Shown here: one piece after another, positions 16,387-22,322 of the stretch
Numbering within the stretch: the stretch's first letter is position 1
Layout: each line of letters opens with the position of its first letter
The notes under the pieces: generated by a model
Told to the model about the DNA's origin: nothing
Databases searched by the model: none
What the model saw: only the letters and a program-made list of their open reading frames with translations
Source: Acidobacteria bacterium 5-1
GTDB lineage: Bacteria; Acidobacteriota; Blastocatellia; Pyrinomonadales; Pyrinomonadaceae
Direction: 5' to 3'
Assembly: GCA_002050455.1 (NCBI GenBank)
Contig: MWZA01000148.1
Coordinates: 1-34,238, forward strand
Length of the DNA: 34,238 nt
Translations under genes and position numbers: made by a program

Positions 16387-16737
16387 ATGGTCGTATTAGA
16401 TAAAACTTTAATAAATCCGGCGCAAAACAATTTTATTGATTTATTCAATCTAATGCTCCACCGCGCCGTCGCAGAAAAACTGCGGGAAGATGCGAAACCT
16501 GTTTTGCAGATTGCCCGCAATAATCTCAATCGCTGGCTGAAAAAAAATGAAAATTCCGCTTTGCTTGAGTGGCGGCAAATCCTCGAAACTCGCACACCCG
16601 AAGAAATCATAAAAATCATTTCTCAAGATACGGACGAAGGGCAAAGACTGCGCTCGTCGTCGCCGTTTGCCGGAGTTTTGAGTGAAGCCGAACGCGAAAA
16701 AATTTGGAGCGAATGTGCGGAAATCAGACCTGTTTGA
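16387..16737 (+). CDS. Small helical protein paired with a nucleotidyltransferase
   Basis: I do not recognise a named family. The 116-residue product is mostly helical and charged, with 'LFNLMLHRAVAEKLREDAK' near residue 20, 'ALLEWRQIL' in the middle and 'QRLRSSSPFAGVLS' near the C-terminus. These are blocks I would expect to be conserved in a real family. It starts five bases after the DUF262 stop and overlaps the nucleotidyltransferase start by 23 bases, so the two are translationally coupled. In size and position it resembles the antitoxin or accessory half of a two-gene module, but no DNA-binding motif is clear. Confidence 0.7.
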   Translation: MVVLDKTLINPAQNNFIDLFNLMLHRAVAEKLREDAKPVLQIARNNLNRWLKKNENSALLEWRQILETRTPEEIIKIISQDTDEGQRLRSSSPFAGVLSEAEREKIWSECAEIRPV

Positions 16738-17224
16738 ATTGGTTCGGCAAATCAAAGCGATTGCGCCCGAAGAAACGCCGATTATCGTCGGTTCGCAAGC
16801 CGCTCACGCCGTTACGTCGGTGTTACCTGAAATTGTCCAACAATCAATCGAATGTGATTTTCTGTTCGCAAGCGGAAAAACCGAAACGCGAGTTGAAGTA
16901 AATAAAAAGCTCGGCGTGTTCAGTTCCTATCAACTCCAACACGGTTTTTACGCCGACGCGCTCGGTCTGGCAACTGTTATTTTGCCGACCGGCTGGCGAG
17001 AAAGATTGCAACCGTTGGCAGATGAAAACGGAAAAGTCGTTGCTTTTTGCGCGGAGATTCACGATGTCGCCGTCAGCAAATTGATTGCCGGGCGCGAGAA
17101 AGATTTTCTCTTTTTGAAGGAAGCATTTTTGCGCGAATACATTTCGATTGACGAATTTCTCAAGCGGGCTAAATTGGTCGGGTCAATGCCGCAAAGCGAG
17201 GTTTTAGTTTCGCGTCTTGAATAA
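16715..17224 (+). CDS. Nucleotidyltransferase-fold protein (DUF6036/AbiEii-like)
   Basis: A GTG at 16715 is chosen as start because GGAG lies five bases upstream; a further GTG at 16682 would add eleven residues deep inside the preceding gene. The 169-residue product shows nucleotidyltransferase-like features. 'IIVGSQAAHAV' resembles the GS motif helix. 'SIECDFLF' sits where the metal-binding acidic pair is expected, but only partly matches it. The late 'DVAVSKLIAGREKDFLFL' segment is typical of AbiEii/DUF6036 proteins. Relatives act as toxins in type IV toxin-antitoxin or abortive infection systems by modifying nucleic acid or protein. The acidic motif is weak, so activity is uncertain. It closes the three-gene cassette; the second glcD tail begins 78 bases on. 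Confidence 0.7.
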   Translation: MRKSDLFELVRQIKAIAPEETPIIVGSQAAHAVTSVLPEIVQQSIECDFLFASGKTETRVEVNKKLGVFSSYQLQHGFYADALGLATVILPTGWRERLQPLADENGKVVAFCAEIHDVAVSKLIAGREKDFLFLKEAFLREYISIDEFLKRAKLVGSMPQSEVLVSRLE

Positions 17225-17302
17225 TCTTGTTAAGTTTTTACCGAAGAATCATATTTCAGCCGTCAGAAAGGTATTGGCGGAGCTAAAATCAAATTCGTAG
17301 TT

Positions 17303-17443
17303 TCCGGCGAACACAGTACCGGTTATGTCAAAGCCGCTTACTTAGATATGACGGTTGACGCGCCGACGCTTGAGATTATGAAAGCTATCAAAAAAGTCTT
17401 CGACCCGAACGGCATTCTAAATCCGGGAAAAATGTTTGTTTGA
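17303..17443 (+). pseudogene. Second copy of the glcD 3' end (tail 2)
   Basis: These 141 bases align without gaps to glcD 14120-14260. By hand count about 117 of 141 bases and 40 of 46 residues are identical, from 'SGEH' through 'NPGKMFV', ending in tga instead of taa. There is no start codon or ribosome binding site. The frame extends back only to a stop at 17231. Many differences are synonymous, so the fragment evolved as coding sequence before it was separated. Confidence 0.9.
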
Positions 17444-17498
17444 TTGAAACGGAAAAATAATTGTCTGTGATTCTAAAAAATGTTAAATTAAGTTTGCT

Positions 17499-17717
17499 AT
17501 GAACACGATTCAAATTCCGGTTTCAGAATATCAACGGCTACAGGAAGAATTGGAGTTGCTGAAAAATTCCGAGTTTCTGCAAAACGTGAATAAACTGATT
17601 GATTTTCTCTATCAAGATAAATACGGTTTGTATATGGGCGATTACACGGAAGATTTAACCGAATCCGCAATTGGCGAGGCGTGGGAGAACGAACCGAGTG
17701 GCTGGGATAACATATAA
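17499..17717 (+). CDS. Antitoxin of a PemK/MazF-type pair
   Basis: This 72-residue acidic protein begins 'IQIPVSEYQRLQEELELLK', continues with 'NVNKLIDFLYQDKYGLYMGD' and ends 'ENEPSGWDNI'. The pattern is that of the small antitoxins that precede PemK/MazF toxins in cyanobacteria and other phyla. The central region is helical or coiled-coil-like and the C-terminus is acidic. Its end overlaps the start of the toxin frame at 17698, as expected for a coupled pair. A TTGTCT (17461-17466) with TAAATT (17484-17489) at 17-base spacing could be its promoter. It appears intact although its toxin is broken. Confidence 0.75.
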   Translation: MNTIQIPVSEYQRLQEELELLKNSEFLQNVNKLIDFLYQDKYGLYMGDYTEDLTESAIGEAWENEPSGWDNI

Positions 17718-18047
17718 ACAAAAAGAAATTGTCCTCGTGCCATTTCCTTATTCCGATTTGAGCAGTGCCAAAGGCGACCTGTCCTGATAATCTCCAACGA
17801 CGATTACAACCGAGAATTTCACGATGTCGTCGTTTGCGTGCTTACCAGCAATCAGCATAAAGATTCGTATTCGGTGGCGTTGGAAAACGACGATTTGGAA
17901 ATAGGTGTTCTGCCTGAAAACTCAATTGTCAAAGCCCACAAACTTTTCACGATTCACCAAAGCAAAATCATCAGAAAATTCAGCCTCGTTAAAGACGAAT
18001 ACTTCGAGCAGGTCGCGGCGAAAATCAGAAATTTGATTGAGCAGTAA
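17698..18047 (+). pseudogene. PemK/MazF-type toxin, frameshifted
   Basis: From a GTG at 17698 the frame reads 'ITYKQKEIVLVPFPYSDLS', the classic PemK/MazF N-terminus. It hits a stop at 17785-17787 soon after 'SSAKG'. In another frame from 17778 the family sequence continues with 'PVLIISNDDYNREFHD', then 'VVVCVLTSNQHKDSYSV' and 'KAHKLFTIHQSKI', to a stop at 18047. Loss of one base near 17775 (ggc-cga-cct becoming ggcgacct) explains it. Without correction no full toxin is made. A sequencing error cannot be excluded. MazF-type toxins are mRNA endoribonucleases. Confidence 0.85.
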
Positions 18048-18056
18048 AATTTAATT

Positions 18057-18102
18057 TTCGACTCCGTTCGGCATTTTGAATCCGGGTAAGATGTTTGTTT
18101 GA
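18057..18102 (+). repeat. Third copy of the glcD 3' end (tail 3)
   Basis: These 46 bases match the last 45 bases of glcD with a one-base insertion near 18063 and few substitutions. The last eleven codons still read 'GILNPGKMFV' plus tga. It begins nine bases after the toxin stop codon. The next cassette follows directly. Confidence 0.88.
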
Positions 18103-18122
18103 AATTTCTTTTGTGGCATAAT
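18094..18122 (+). promoter_or_regulatory. Candidate promoter of the RelBE-type pair, -35 inside tail 3
   Basis: TTGTTT (18094-18099) in the end of tail 3 is followed after 17 bases by CATAAT (18117-18122), eight bases before the antitoxin ATG. No Shine-Dalgarno is present, so a leaderless or nearly leaderless transcript is possible. Confidence 0.35.
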
Positions 18123-18130
18123 CAAAAATT

Positions 18131-18337
18131 ATGAAAAACATCCCGCTCGAAATATCGGAAGAAGAACTGCGCGAAGTTACAAAGGCGTATAAAACTTTAC
18201 AGAACTTTCTCGAAAAAATCGTGTCGCCGAACCAACTTTACACCGATGAATTTTTGGAAGGTTTGCACGAAGCGCAGGCGGAAGTAAAAGACAAAAACTT
18301 TGTCGAGGTAAAGAGTTTTGCCGATTTCGTCCAATAA
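18131..18337 (+). CDS. Putative antitoxin of a RelE/ParE-type pair
   Basis: The 68-residue acidic protein ('IPLEISEEELREVTKAYKTL', ending 'KSFADFVQ') has no named family I can assign. Its size, acidity and 20-base overlap with a RelE-like toxin gene identify it as the likely antitoxin. The N-terminal half looks helical; no ribbon-helix-helix or helix-turn-helix motif is certain. It begins 28 bases after the stop of tail 3, so the cassette has almost no leader. Confidence 0.65.
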   Translation: MKNIPLEISEEELREVTKAYKTLQNFLEKIVSPNQLYTDEFLEGLHEAQAEVKDKNFVEVKSFADFVQ

Positions 18338-18605
18338 ACGCGCAATCCAACGAACAACTCGCTTCGGCAGAGACGTTCGCCGTCTGCCGCAGGATGTTCA
18401 AGAAGAAGCCTTTCGAATTGCTAATCAGCTTGCCGCAGATATTTTCGATTCAGCCTTAAATGTTAAACAAATGACCGGCTTTCGCGGCATTTATCGCGTT
18501 GTCGTCGTGCGAAATTATCGGATGGTATTTTCGCTTGATGATGAAAACATTTATCTTCTCCGCATTAGACACCGGCGCGAAATATACCGGAATTTGGAAA
18601 TATAA
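18318..18605 (+). CDS. RelE/ParE-superfamily toxin
   Basis: This 95-residue basic protein has the RelE/ParE fold pattern: 'TTRFGRDVRRLPQDVQEEA' helices, then strands 'GIYRVVVVRNYRMVFSLDD' and the C-terminal 'IYLLRIRHRREIYRNL'. The TTG at 18318 is used as start because the frame is closed just upstream and AGG lies nine bases before it. RelE relatives are usually ribosome-dependent mRNA nucleases. The Arg-rich C-terminal strand and Tyr near the end fit, but catalytic residues vary. The stop codon abuts the fourth glcD tail directly, which makes the cassette boundary very sharp. It looks intact. Confidence 0.8.
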   Translation: MPISSNKRAIQRTTRFGRDVRRLPQDVQEEAFRIANQLAADIFDSALNVKQMTGFRGIYRVVVVRNYRMVFSLDDENIYLLRIRHRREIYRNLEI

Positions 18606-18656
18606 AAAGTCTTCGACCCAAACGGCATTTTGAATTCGGAAAAAATGTTCGTTTAG
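18606..18656 (+). repeat. Fourth copy of the glcD 3' end (tail 4)
   Basis: Seventeen codons, reading 'KVFDPNGILNSEKMFV' plus a tag stop, match the last residues of glcD, with Pro-Gly replaced by Ser-Glu. It starts at the base after the RelE-like stop codon. It is the right boundary of the island; the ordinary histidine phosphatase gene follows. Confidence 0.85.
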
Positions 18657-18715
18657 ACTGCAGCTGCGAATTGAAACAAAGTAATGGATTACTAAAAAAG
18701 TCCAGATTTAATATT

Positions 18716-19243
18716 ATGAAAATTCTACTTTCTTTTTTGTTAGGCTCGCTCCTGTTCACGTTTGCAGGCAGTAATGTTTTTGCCCAACACCGAAATCTTA
18801 CTGTCATTCTATTGCGGCACGCCGAAAAAGATGTTTCGGAAGATGCGGACACAGCTAATCCCGACCTCTCGCCGGAAGGAAAGTTAAGAGCGCAAAGGCT
18901 AGTAAAAATTATCAATAAGTATCAGCCGGAAATAATTTATTCGACCGATTATATTCGGACAAAGGCGACGGTTATGCCGCTGGCGCAGAAAAAAAGAGCA
19001 ATGATTTTTATCTACGATGCGCGAAACCTGAAGCAAATGAATGATTTGATAATGACGGGAAAATTTAAGCGCGTTCTTGTCGTCGGACACAACACAACCA
19101 CGCCCGCGTTGGCAAATTTGCTGATAAAACAAGATAAATATAAAACTCTCGCCGAATCGGAATACGATAAAATCTGGGTTATCAAAATCAAAAAGAACAA
19201 AACCAGACCAAATAAAATCAAAGAGAAGGTTATTGTCTATTGA
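18716..19243 (+). CDS. Exported histidine phosphatase family protein
   Basis: The product (175 residues from 18716) starts with a signal peptide ('MKILLSFLLGSLLFTFAG', cleavage after 'NVFA'), so the longer frame from 18671 is not used. The catalytic 'LLRHAEK' motif with the phospho-accepting His follows at once. 'IIYSTDYIRTKATVMPLA' and the second catalytic His in 'VLVVGHNTTTPALANLL' complete the phosphoglycerate-mutase-like SixA fold. It probably acts as a periplasmic phosphatase; the substrate is unknown. It converges on the MFS gene with only a 14-bp gap and no obvious terminator. It may be the ancestral right-hand neighbour of glcD. Confidence 0.85.
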   Translation: MKILLSFLLGSLLFTFAGSNVFAQHRNLTVILLRHAEKDVSEDADTANPDLSPEGKLRAQRLVKIINKYQPEIIYSTDYIRTKATVMPLAQKKRAMIFIYDARNLKQMNDLIMTGKFKRVLVVGHNTTTPALANLLIKQDKYKTLAESEYDKIWVIKIKKNKTRPNKIKEKVIVY

Positions 19244-19257
19244 ACATTCCAATTTTA

Positions 19258-20526
19258 TTACACAACCCGCGCCAAAACTTCTTTTTGGACGGCTTTCGCA
19301 AAATAAACCGACACCAAAAACGCAGCAAACATAATCGCCGAAGCCGTCCAAAAAGTTCGGTAAATTGTAAAATCGTCAATTTGATTGACCGCGTTGTTAA
19401 GCAAAATTCCGCCGATGACCGGTCCGACGGCGCGTGCCAAACTCGCCGCTGACTGCATAATTCCCAAGGCTTTTCCTTGCTCGCGTTCGTCGGCAATTTT
19501 TGATGCAAGACTTGTCAGAGCGGGTGAAGATAATGCGTTTCCGAGCGCGAAAAAACCGATTCCGACAAGCAAACCGACCAAACCGCCCGAATCAGGTCCG
19601 ACATACGGCACAACAAAAAGACTGCCGACAAGCACTAAACAACCGATAACGACGAGCCACGATTCACCAAATTTTTTCGCCAGTTTGCCAAATAATGCGC
19701 CTTGCATAATGACGGCTAGAAATCCGATATAGGCAAAAAGATAGCCGTTTTGTTCGGCGTTATAACTAAAACGATACATTGTGTAAAGCACAAATGCGGT
19801 CGTCATTATCGAAAAAGCCGTAACGACCAGAAAATAAAGGATAGTGATGGTTGTAAAGCGGGAATCTTGTAACGATTCAAAAAGGACGGCAAAGCGGTTT
19901 TTTGTAACGAGATTTTTATGCGTTTCTTTATTTCGCGTTTCGGGCAGGAAAAAATAAAGCGCGACAGCATTGGCAAAACTCAGGACGGCGGCAAATAAAA
20001 ACGGAACGTGAATGCCGTATTTGCTCAAAATACCAGCGATTGCAGGTCCAAAAATAAATCCGAGTCCAAAAGCCGCGCCAAAAAGTCCCATTCCTTTCGC
20101 CCGATTTTCCAGCGTCGTAACGTCCGCGATATAGGCTTGCGCAGTTGAGATGTTTCCGCCAGTGATGCCGCCGATAATTCTGCCTAAAAAAACAATCCAC
20201 AAAACACCGGCAAAACCAATCACAAGATAGCCGACGGCTGAACCAAGCAGACTCAGAAACAAAACCGGACGGCGACCGTATTTATCTGAAATTCTGCCAA
20301 GAATCGGAGAAAAAATAAACTGCATTACCGAATAAGAAGCAAGAAGAAGCCCAATCTCAAACGGCGTGGCGTTAAACGGCGCGGTTTCAGCAAAAAACGG
20401 TAAAATCGGAATCACCATTCCAAAACCGATAAGGTCAATAAAAACCGTGATGAAAATAATAATAATCGGTTTGGTTAAAAATCTTTCGTCAATTAATTGG
20501 GAATTGATTTCTATTTCTTGGTTCAT
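19258..20526 (-). CDS. MFS transporter, TetA-like drug/H+ antiporter family
   Basis: The start is set at the ATG at 20526 (422 residues); a TTG at 20544 would add six residues. The protein has about twelve membrane helices. The MFS motif A between helices 2 and 3 appears as 'GRISDKYGRRPVLFLSLLG'. Motif C-like 'GIFGPAIAG'-type sequence occurs in the first half ('GFIFGPAIAGILSKYG'), typical of the DHA1/TetA antiporters that expel drugs in exchange for protons. The substrate is unknown; tetracycline resistance should not be assumed. A methyltransferase-like gene lies 80 bases upstream on the same strand, so the two may be co-transcribed. Confidence 0.88.
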   Translation of the reverse strand: MNQEIEINSQLIDERFLTKPIIIIFITVFIDLIGFGMVIPILPFFAETAPFNATPFEIGLLLASYSVMQFIFSPILGRISDKYGRRPVLFLSLLGSAVGYLVIGFAGVLWIVFLGRIIGGITGGNISTAQAYIADVTTLENRAKGMGLFGAAFGLGFIFGPAIAGILSKYGIHVPFLFAAVLSFANAVALYFFLPETRNKETHKNLVTKNRFAVLFESLQDSRFTTITILYFLVVTAFSIMTTAFVLYTMYRFSYNAEQNGYLFAYIGFLAVIMQGALFGKLAKKFGESWLVVIGCLVLVGSLFVVPYVGPDSGGLVGLLVGIGFFALGNALSSPALTSLASKIADEREQGKALGIMQSAASLARAVGPVIGGILLNNAVNQIDDFTIYRTFWTASAIMFAAFLVSVYFAKAVQKEVLARVV

Positions 20527-20606
20527 TAAGCCTGCATTATGCAAAAAGCATTGTAAGAATAAAATTATGCCACTGTGCAGCCTAAAACTAAAAGTGCTGT
20601 TATTAA

Positions 20607-21392
20607 TTACCTCTTTTCTCCGACAACCAGCGTGGCTTTAATCGAAAAACGAAATGAAAGCGTACCGTCGTCGGCATCGATTAGTTGAGCAAACCTTTCC
20701 AAAACTTGTTTTTGTTCTTCCGCGTCGAGAAAATCAAGCCAGACAGGTAAAAGAAAATCGGCGGCAAGCGGCGAAGCAACAAACTCCGTGCCGTTTTCAA
20801 ACTCGAAAATTTCGGTTGTTGTAACGATTTGAATTTTTGACAATCCGAGATTTTCGGCAATTTCTTTGACCTTTGAAACCGTTGGAATTTCGTTAATCAA
20901 GCGTTCGACTTCCGTTACCTTTTCAAGCAAATCTAAATCAAGCAAAGTTTCCCACAAAAAAGAGAAAATCTCGCCGAAACTGCCCGCCGTCGGCAGAAAA
21001 AATACACCTTGTTTGGCGGACAAATCAATAATTTCGGCGATAAACGAACACAAATCTTCAGGTTTGACAAAACTTGCGTCCGCCACAACCACATCAAAAA
21101 TTTCGTCGGGAAAAACTGAGGCAAAATAGACATCCGATTTTATCGCGTCAGATTTGGCTTGCGCGATGAAATTTAGTTCTTTATTTTCATTAAAGGCAGT
21201 TAGGTTTGAATCTTTCTCCAGCTTTTCGCTGATGGCAAGCGCGTGATTTCCCGTTCCGGCGTTGACGTAGAGAATGTTTTTTTCGCCGGAAAATTTGAAA
21301 TTCGCATCGAAAATATCCGTAAAACGCTCAGTCCAATCGGTGGCAACATAAAGGTCGCGCAAAAAGGCGAGTTCTTTTTGTGATTTGCTCAT
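20607..21392 (-). CDS. Class I SAM methyltransferase-like protein
   Basis: The 261-residue acidic protein has a Rossmann-like N-terminal half with a degenerate SAM motif I ('ILYVNAGTGNHALAISEKL'). An acidic turn ('DVVVADASFVKPEDL') sits at the motif IV position, as in class I methyltransferases. The second half, with 'DFLLPVWLDFLDAEEQKQV', is unassigned. Motif I reads N-A-G-T-G rather than the usual D/E-x-G-x-G-x-G, so catalytic activity is uncertain. No substrate can be named. It is divergent from the SDR gene across a 112-bp AT-rich spacer with inverted repeats, and precedes the MFS gene on the same strand. Confidence 0.65.
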   Translation of the reverse strand: MSKSQKELAFLRDLYVATDWTERFTDIFDANFKFSGEKNILYVNAGTGNHALAISEKLEKDSNLTAFNENKELNFIAQAKSDAIKSDVYFASVFPDEIFDVVVADASFVKPEDLCSFIAEIIDLSAKQGVFFLPTAGSFGEIFSFLWETLLDLDLLEKVTEVERLINEIPTVSKVKEIAENLGLSKIQIVTTTEIFEFENGTEFVASPLAADFLLPVWLDFLDAEEQKQVLERFAQLIDADDGTLSFRFSIKATLVVGEKR

Positions 21393-21504
21393 AAATATAT
21401 TAGACCTTAAATTTTGTTAATCGTAAATTGTTTATTGTTAATCATAGATTGTTTCTACTTACGATTTGCGATTAACTATTAACAAATTTTTTTGGAGAAA
21501 TTTT
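21393..21504. promoter_or_regulatory. Divergent AT-rich control region with nested inverted repeats
   Basis: This spacer separates two divergent genes. GTTAATCGTAAAT (21416-21428) and ATTTGCGATTAAC (21464-21476) are complementary at 12 of 13 positions, with extra GTTAAT/ATTAAC copies between and beside them. A GGAG ribosome binding site at 21494-21497 decides the GTG start of the SDR. The repeats could be an operator or repeat debris. Confidence 0.45.
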
Positions 21505-22278
21505 GTGGCAAAAACTATCAAAGAATTATTTGATTTAACAGGAAAAACAGCAGTTGTAACGGGCGGTTCACGCGGCATCGGCAAGGAAATGGCGGAAGGA
21601 CTGGCGGAAGCGGGCGCAAATTTAATGCTCTGTGCGCGGCGCATTGAATGGCTCGACGAAGCGGTTGAGGAATTTCGCGGCAAAAATTTTCACGTTCACG
21701 GAAAAATTTGCGATGTTACAAAAGCGCAAGACGTGCAGGCGGTTGTAGATGAAACCATCGAAAAATTTGGTAAAATTGATATTTTAATCAACAACGCGGG
21801 AATTTCTTGGGGCGCGATGCCCGAAGAAATGCCGCTCGAAAAATGGCAGAAAGTGATTGATGTAAATCTGACAGGCTGTTTTATTTTCGCGCAGGCAGTC
21901 GGGCGCGAAATGCTGAAAGTTAATAGCGGTTCGATTATTAACATCGCTTCAATTTCCGGTTTGACTTCGAGCGCAAACGGTCCATTTTACGCCGGATATG
22001 TTGCCAGCAAAGCCGGTTTGATTGGTTTGACACGCGAACTGGCAGCGAGTTGGGGACGTAGAGGAATTCGAGTGAACGCGATTGCGCCCGGCTTTTTTCA
22101 TTCGCGGCTTACCGATGCCGTGATTGATATTTATGAGCGTTCTATTCAGGAAAACAACGCGATTCCGCGCATCGGCGCGAAAGGCGAATTAAAAGGCGCG
22201 GCAGTTTTTCTTGCCTCCGATGCTTCGAGTTACATTACCGGTCAAACAATTGCGGTTGACGGCGGAATGACAATTTGA
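21505..22278 (+). CDS. Short-chain dehydrogenase/reductase (FabG-like SDR)
   Basis: Translation is placed at the GTG at 21505, seven bases after GGAG, rather than at the upstream frame opening. The 257-residue protein is a classical SDR: NAD(P)-binding 'TGGSRGIG' at 19-26, 'ILINNAG' (NNAG motif), a catalytic Ser in 'IINIASISG', 'YVASK' (YxxxK) and the C-terminal 'ITGQTIAVDGGMTI'. Classical SDRs interconvert alcohols and ketones or 3-oxoacyl groups. The acyl-CoA ligase gene follows after 44 bases on the same strand, so a role in fatty or organic acid metabolism is plausible. The exact substrate cannot be read from sequence. Confidence 0.9.
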   Translation: MAKTIKELFDLTGKTAVVTGGSRGIGKEMAEGLAEAGANLMLCARRIEWLDEAVEEFRGKNFHVHGKICDVTKAQDVQAVVDETIEKFGKIDILINNAGISWGAMPEEMPLEKWQKVIDVNLTGCFIFAQAVGREMLKVNSGSIINIASISGLTSSANGPFYAGYVASKAGLIGLTRELAASWGRRGIRVNAIAPGFFHSRLTDAVIDIYERSIQENNAIPRIGAKGELKGAAVFLASDASSYITGQTIAVDGGMTI

Positions 22279-22296
22279 TTTTGGATTTTTAGAATT

Positions 22297-22320
22297 CGTG
22301 TTTATCTATGGTTAAATAAA
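22297..22320. repeat. Short repeat remnant before the acyl-CoA ligase
   Basis: 'cgtgtttatctatggttaaa' resembles the dispersed 'ccgtgtttatctgtggttaa' intergenic repeat type; other variants occur in this window. It lies directly before the next start codon and may also contribute its -10-like 'ttaaat'. Confidence 0.35.
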
Positions 22321-22322
22321 TT

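Noticed and set aside
17234-17302. In-frame extension of tail 2 upstream as part of a real small gene
   Set aside because: No start codon or ribosome binding site, and the sequence does not match glcD or any pattern I know.
17303-18656. Reading the glcD tails as integron attC sites or a CRISPR array
   Set aside because: The tails are not palindromic, differ in length (141, 46, 51 bases), spacing is 0.5-0.6 kb, and no integrase or cas gene is present. They are coding-sequence fragments.
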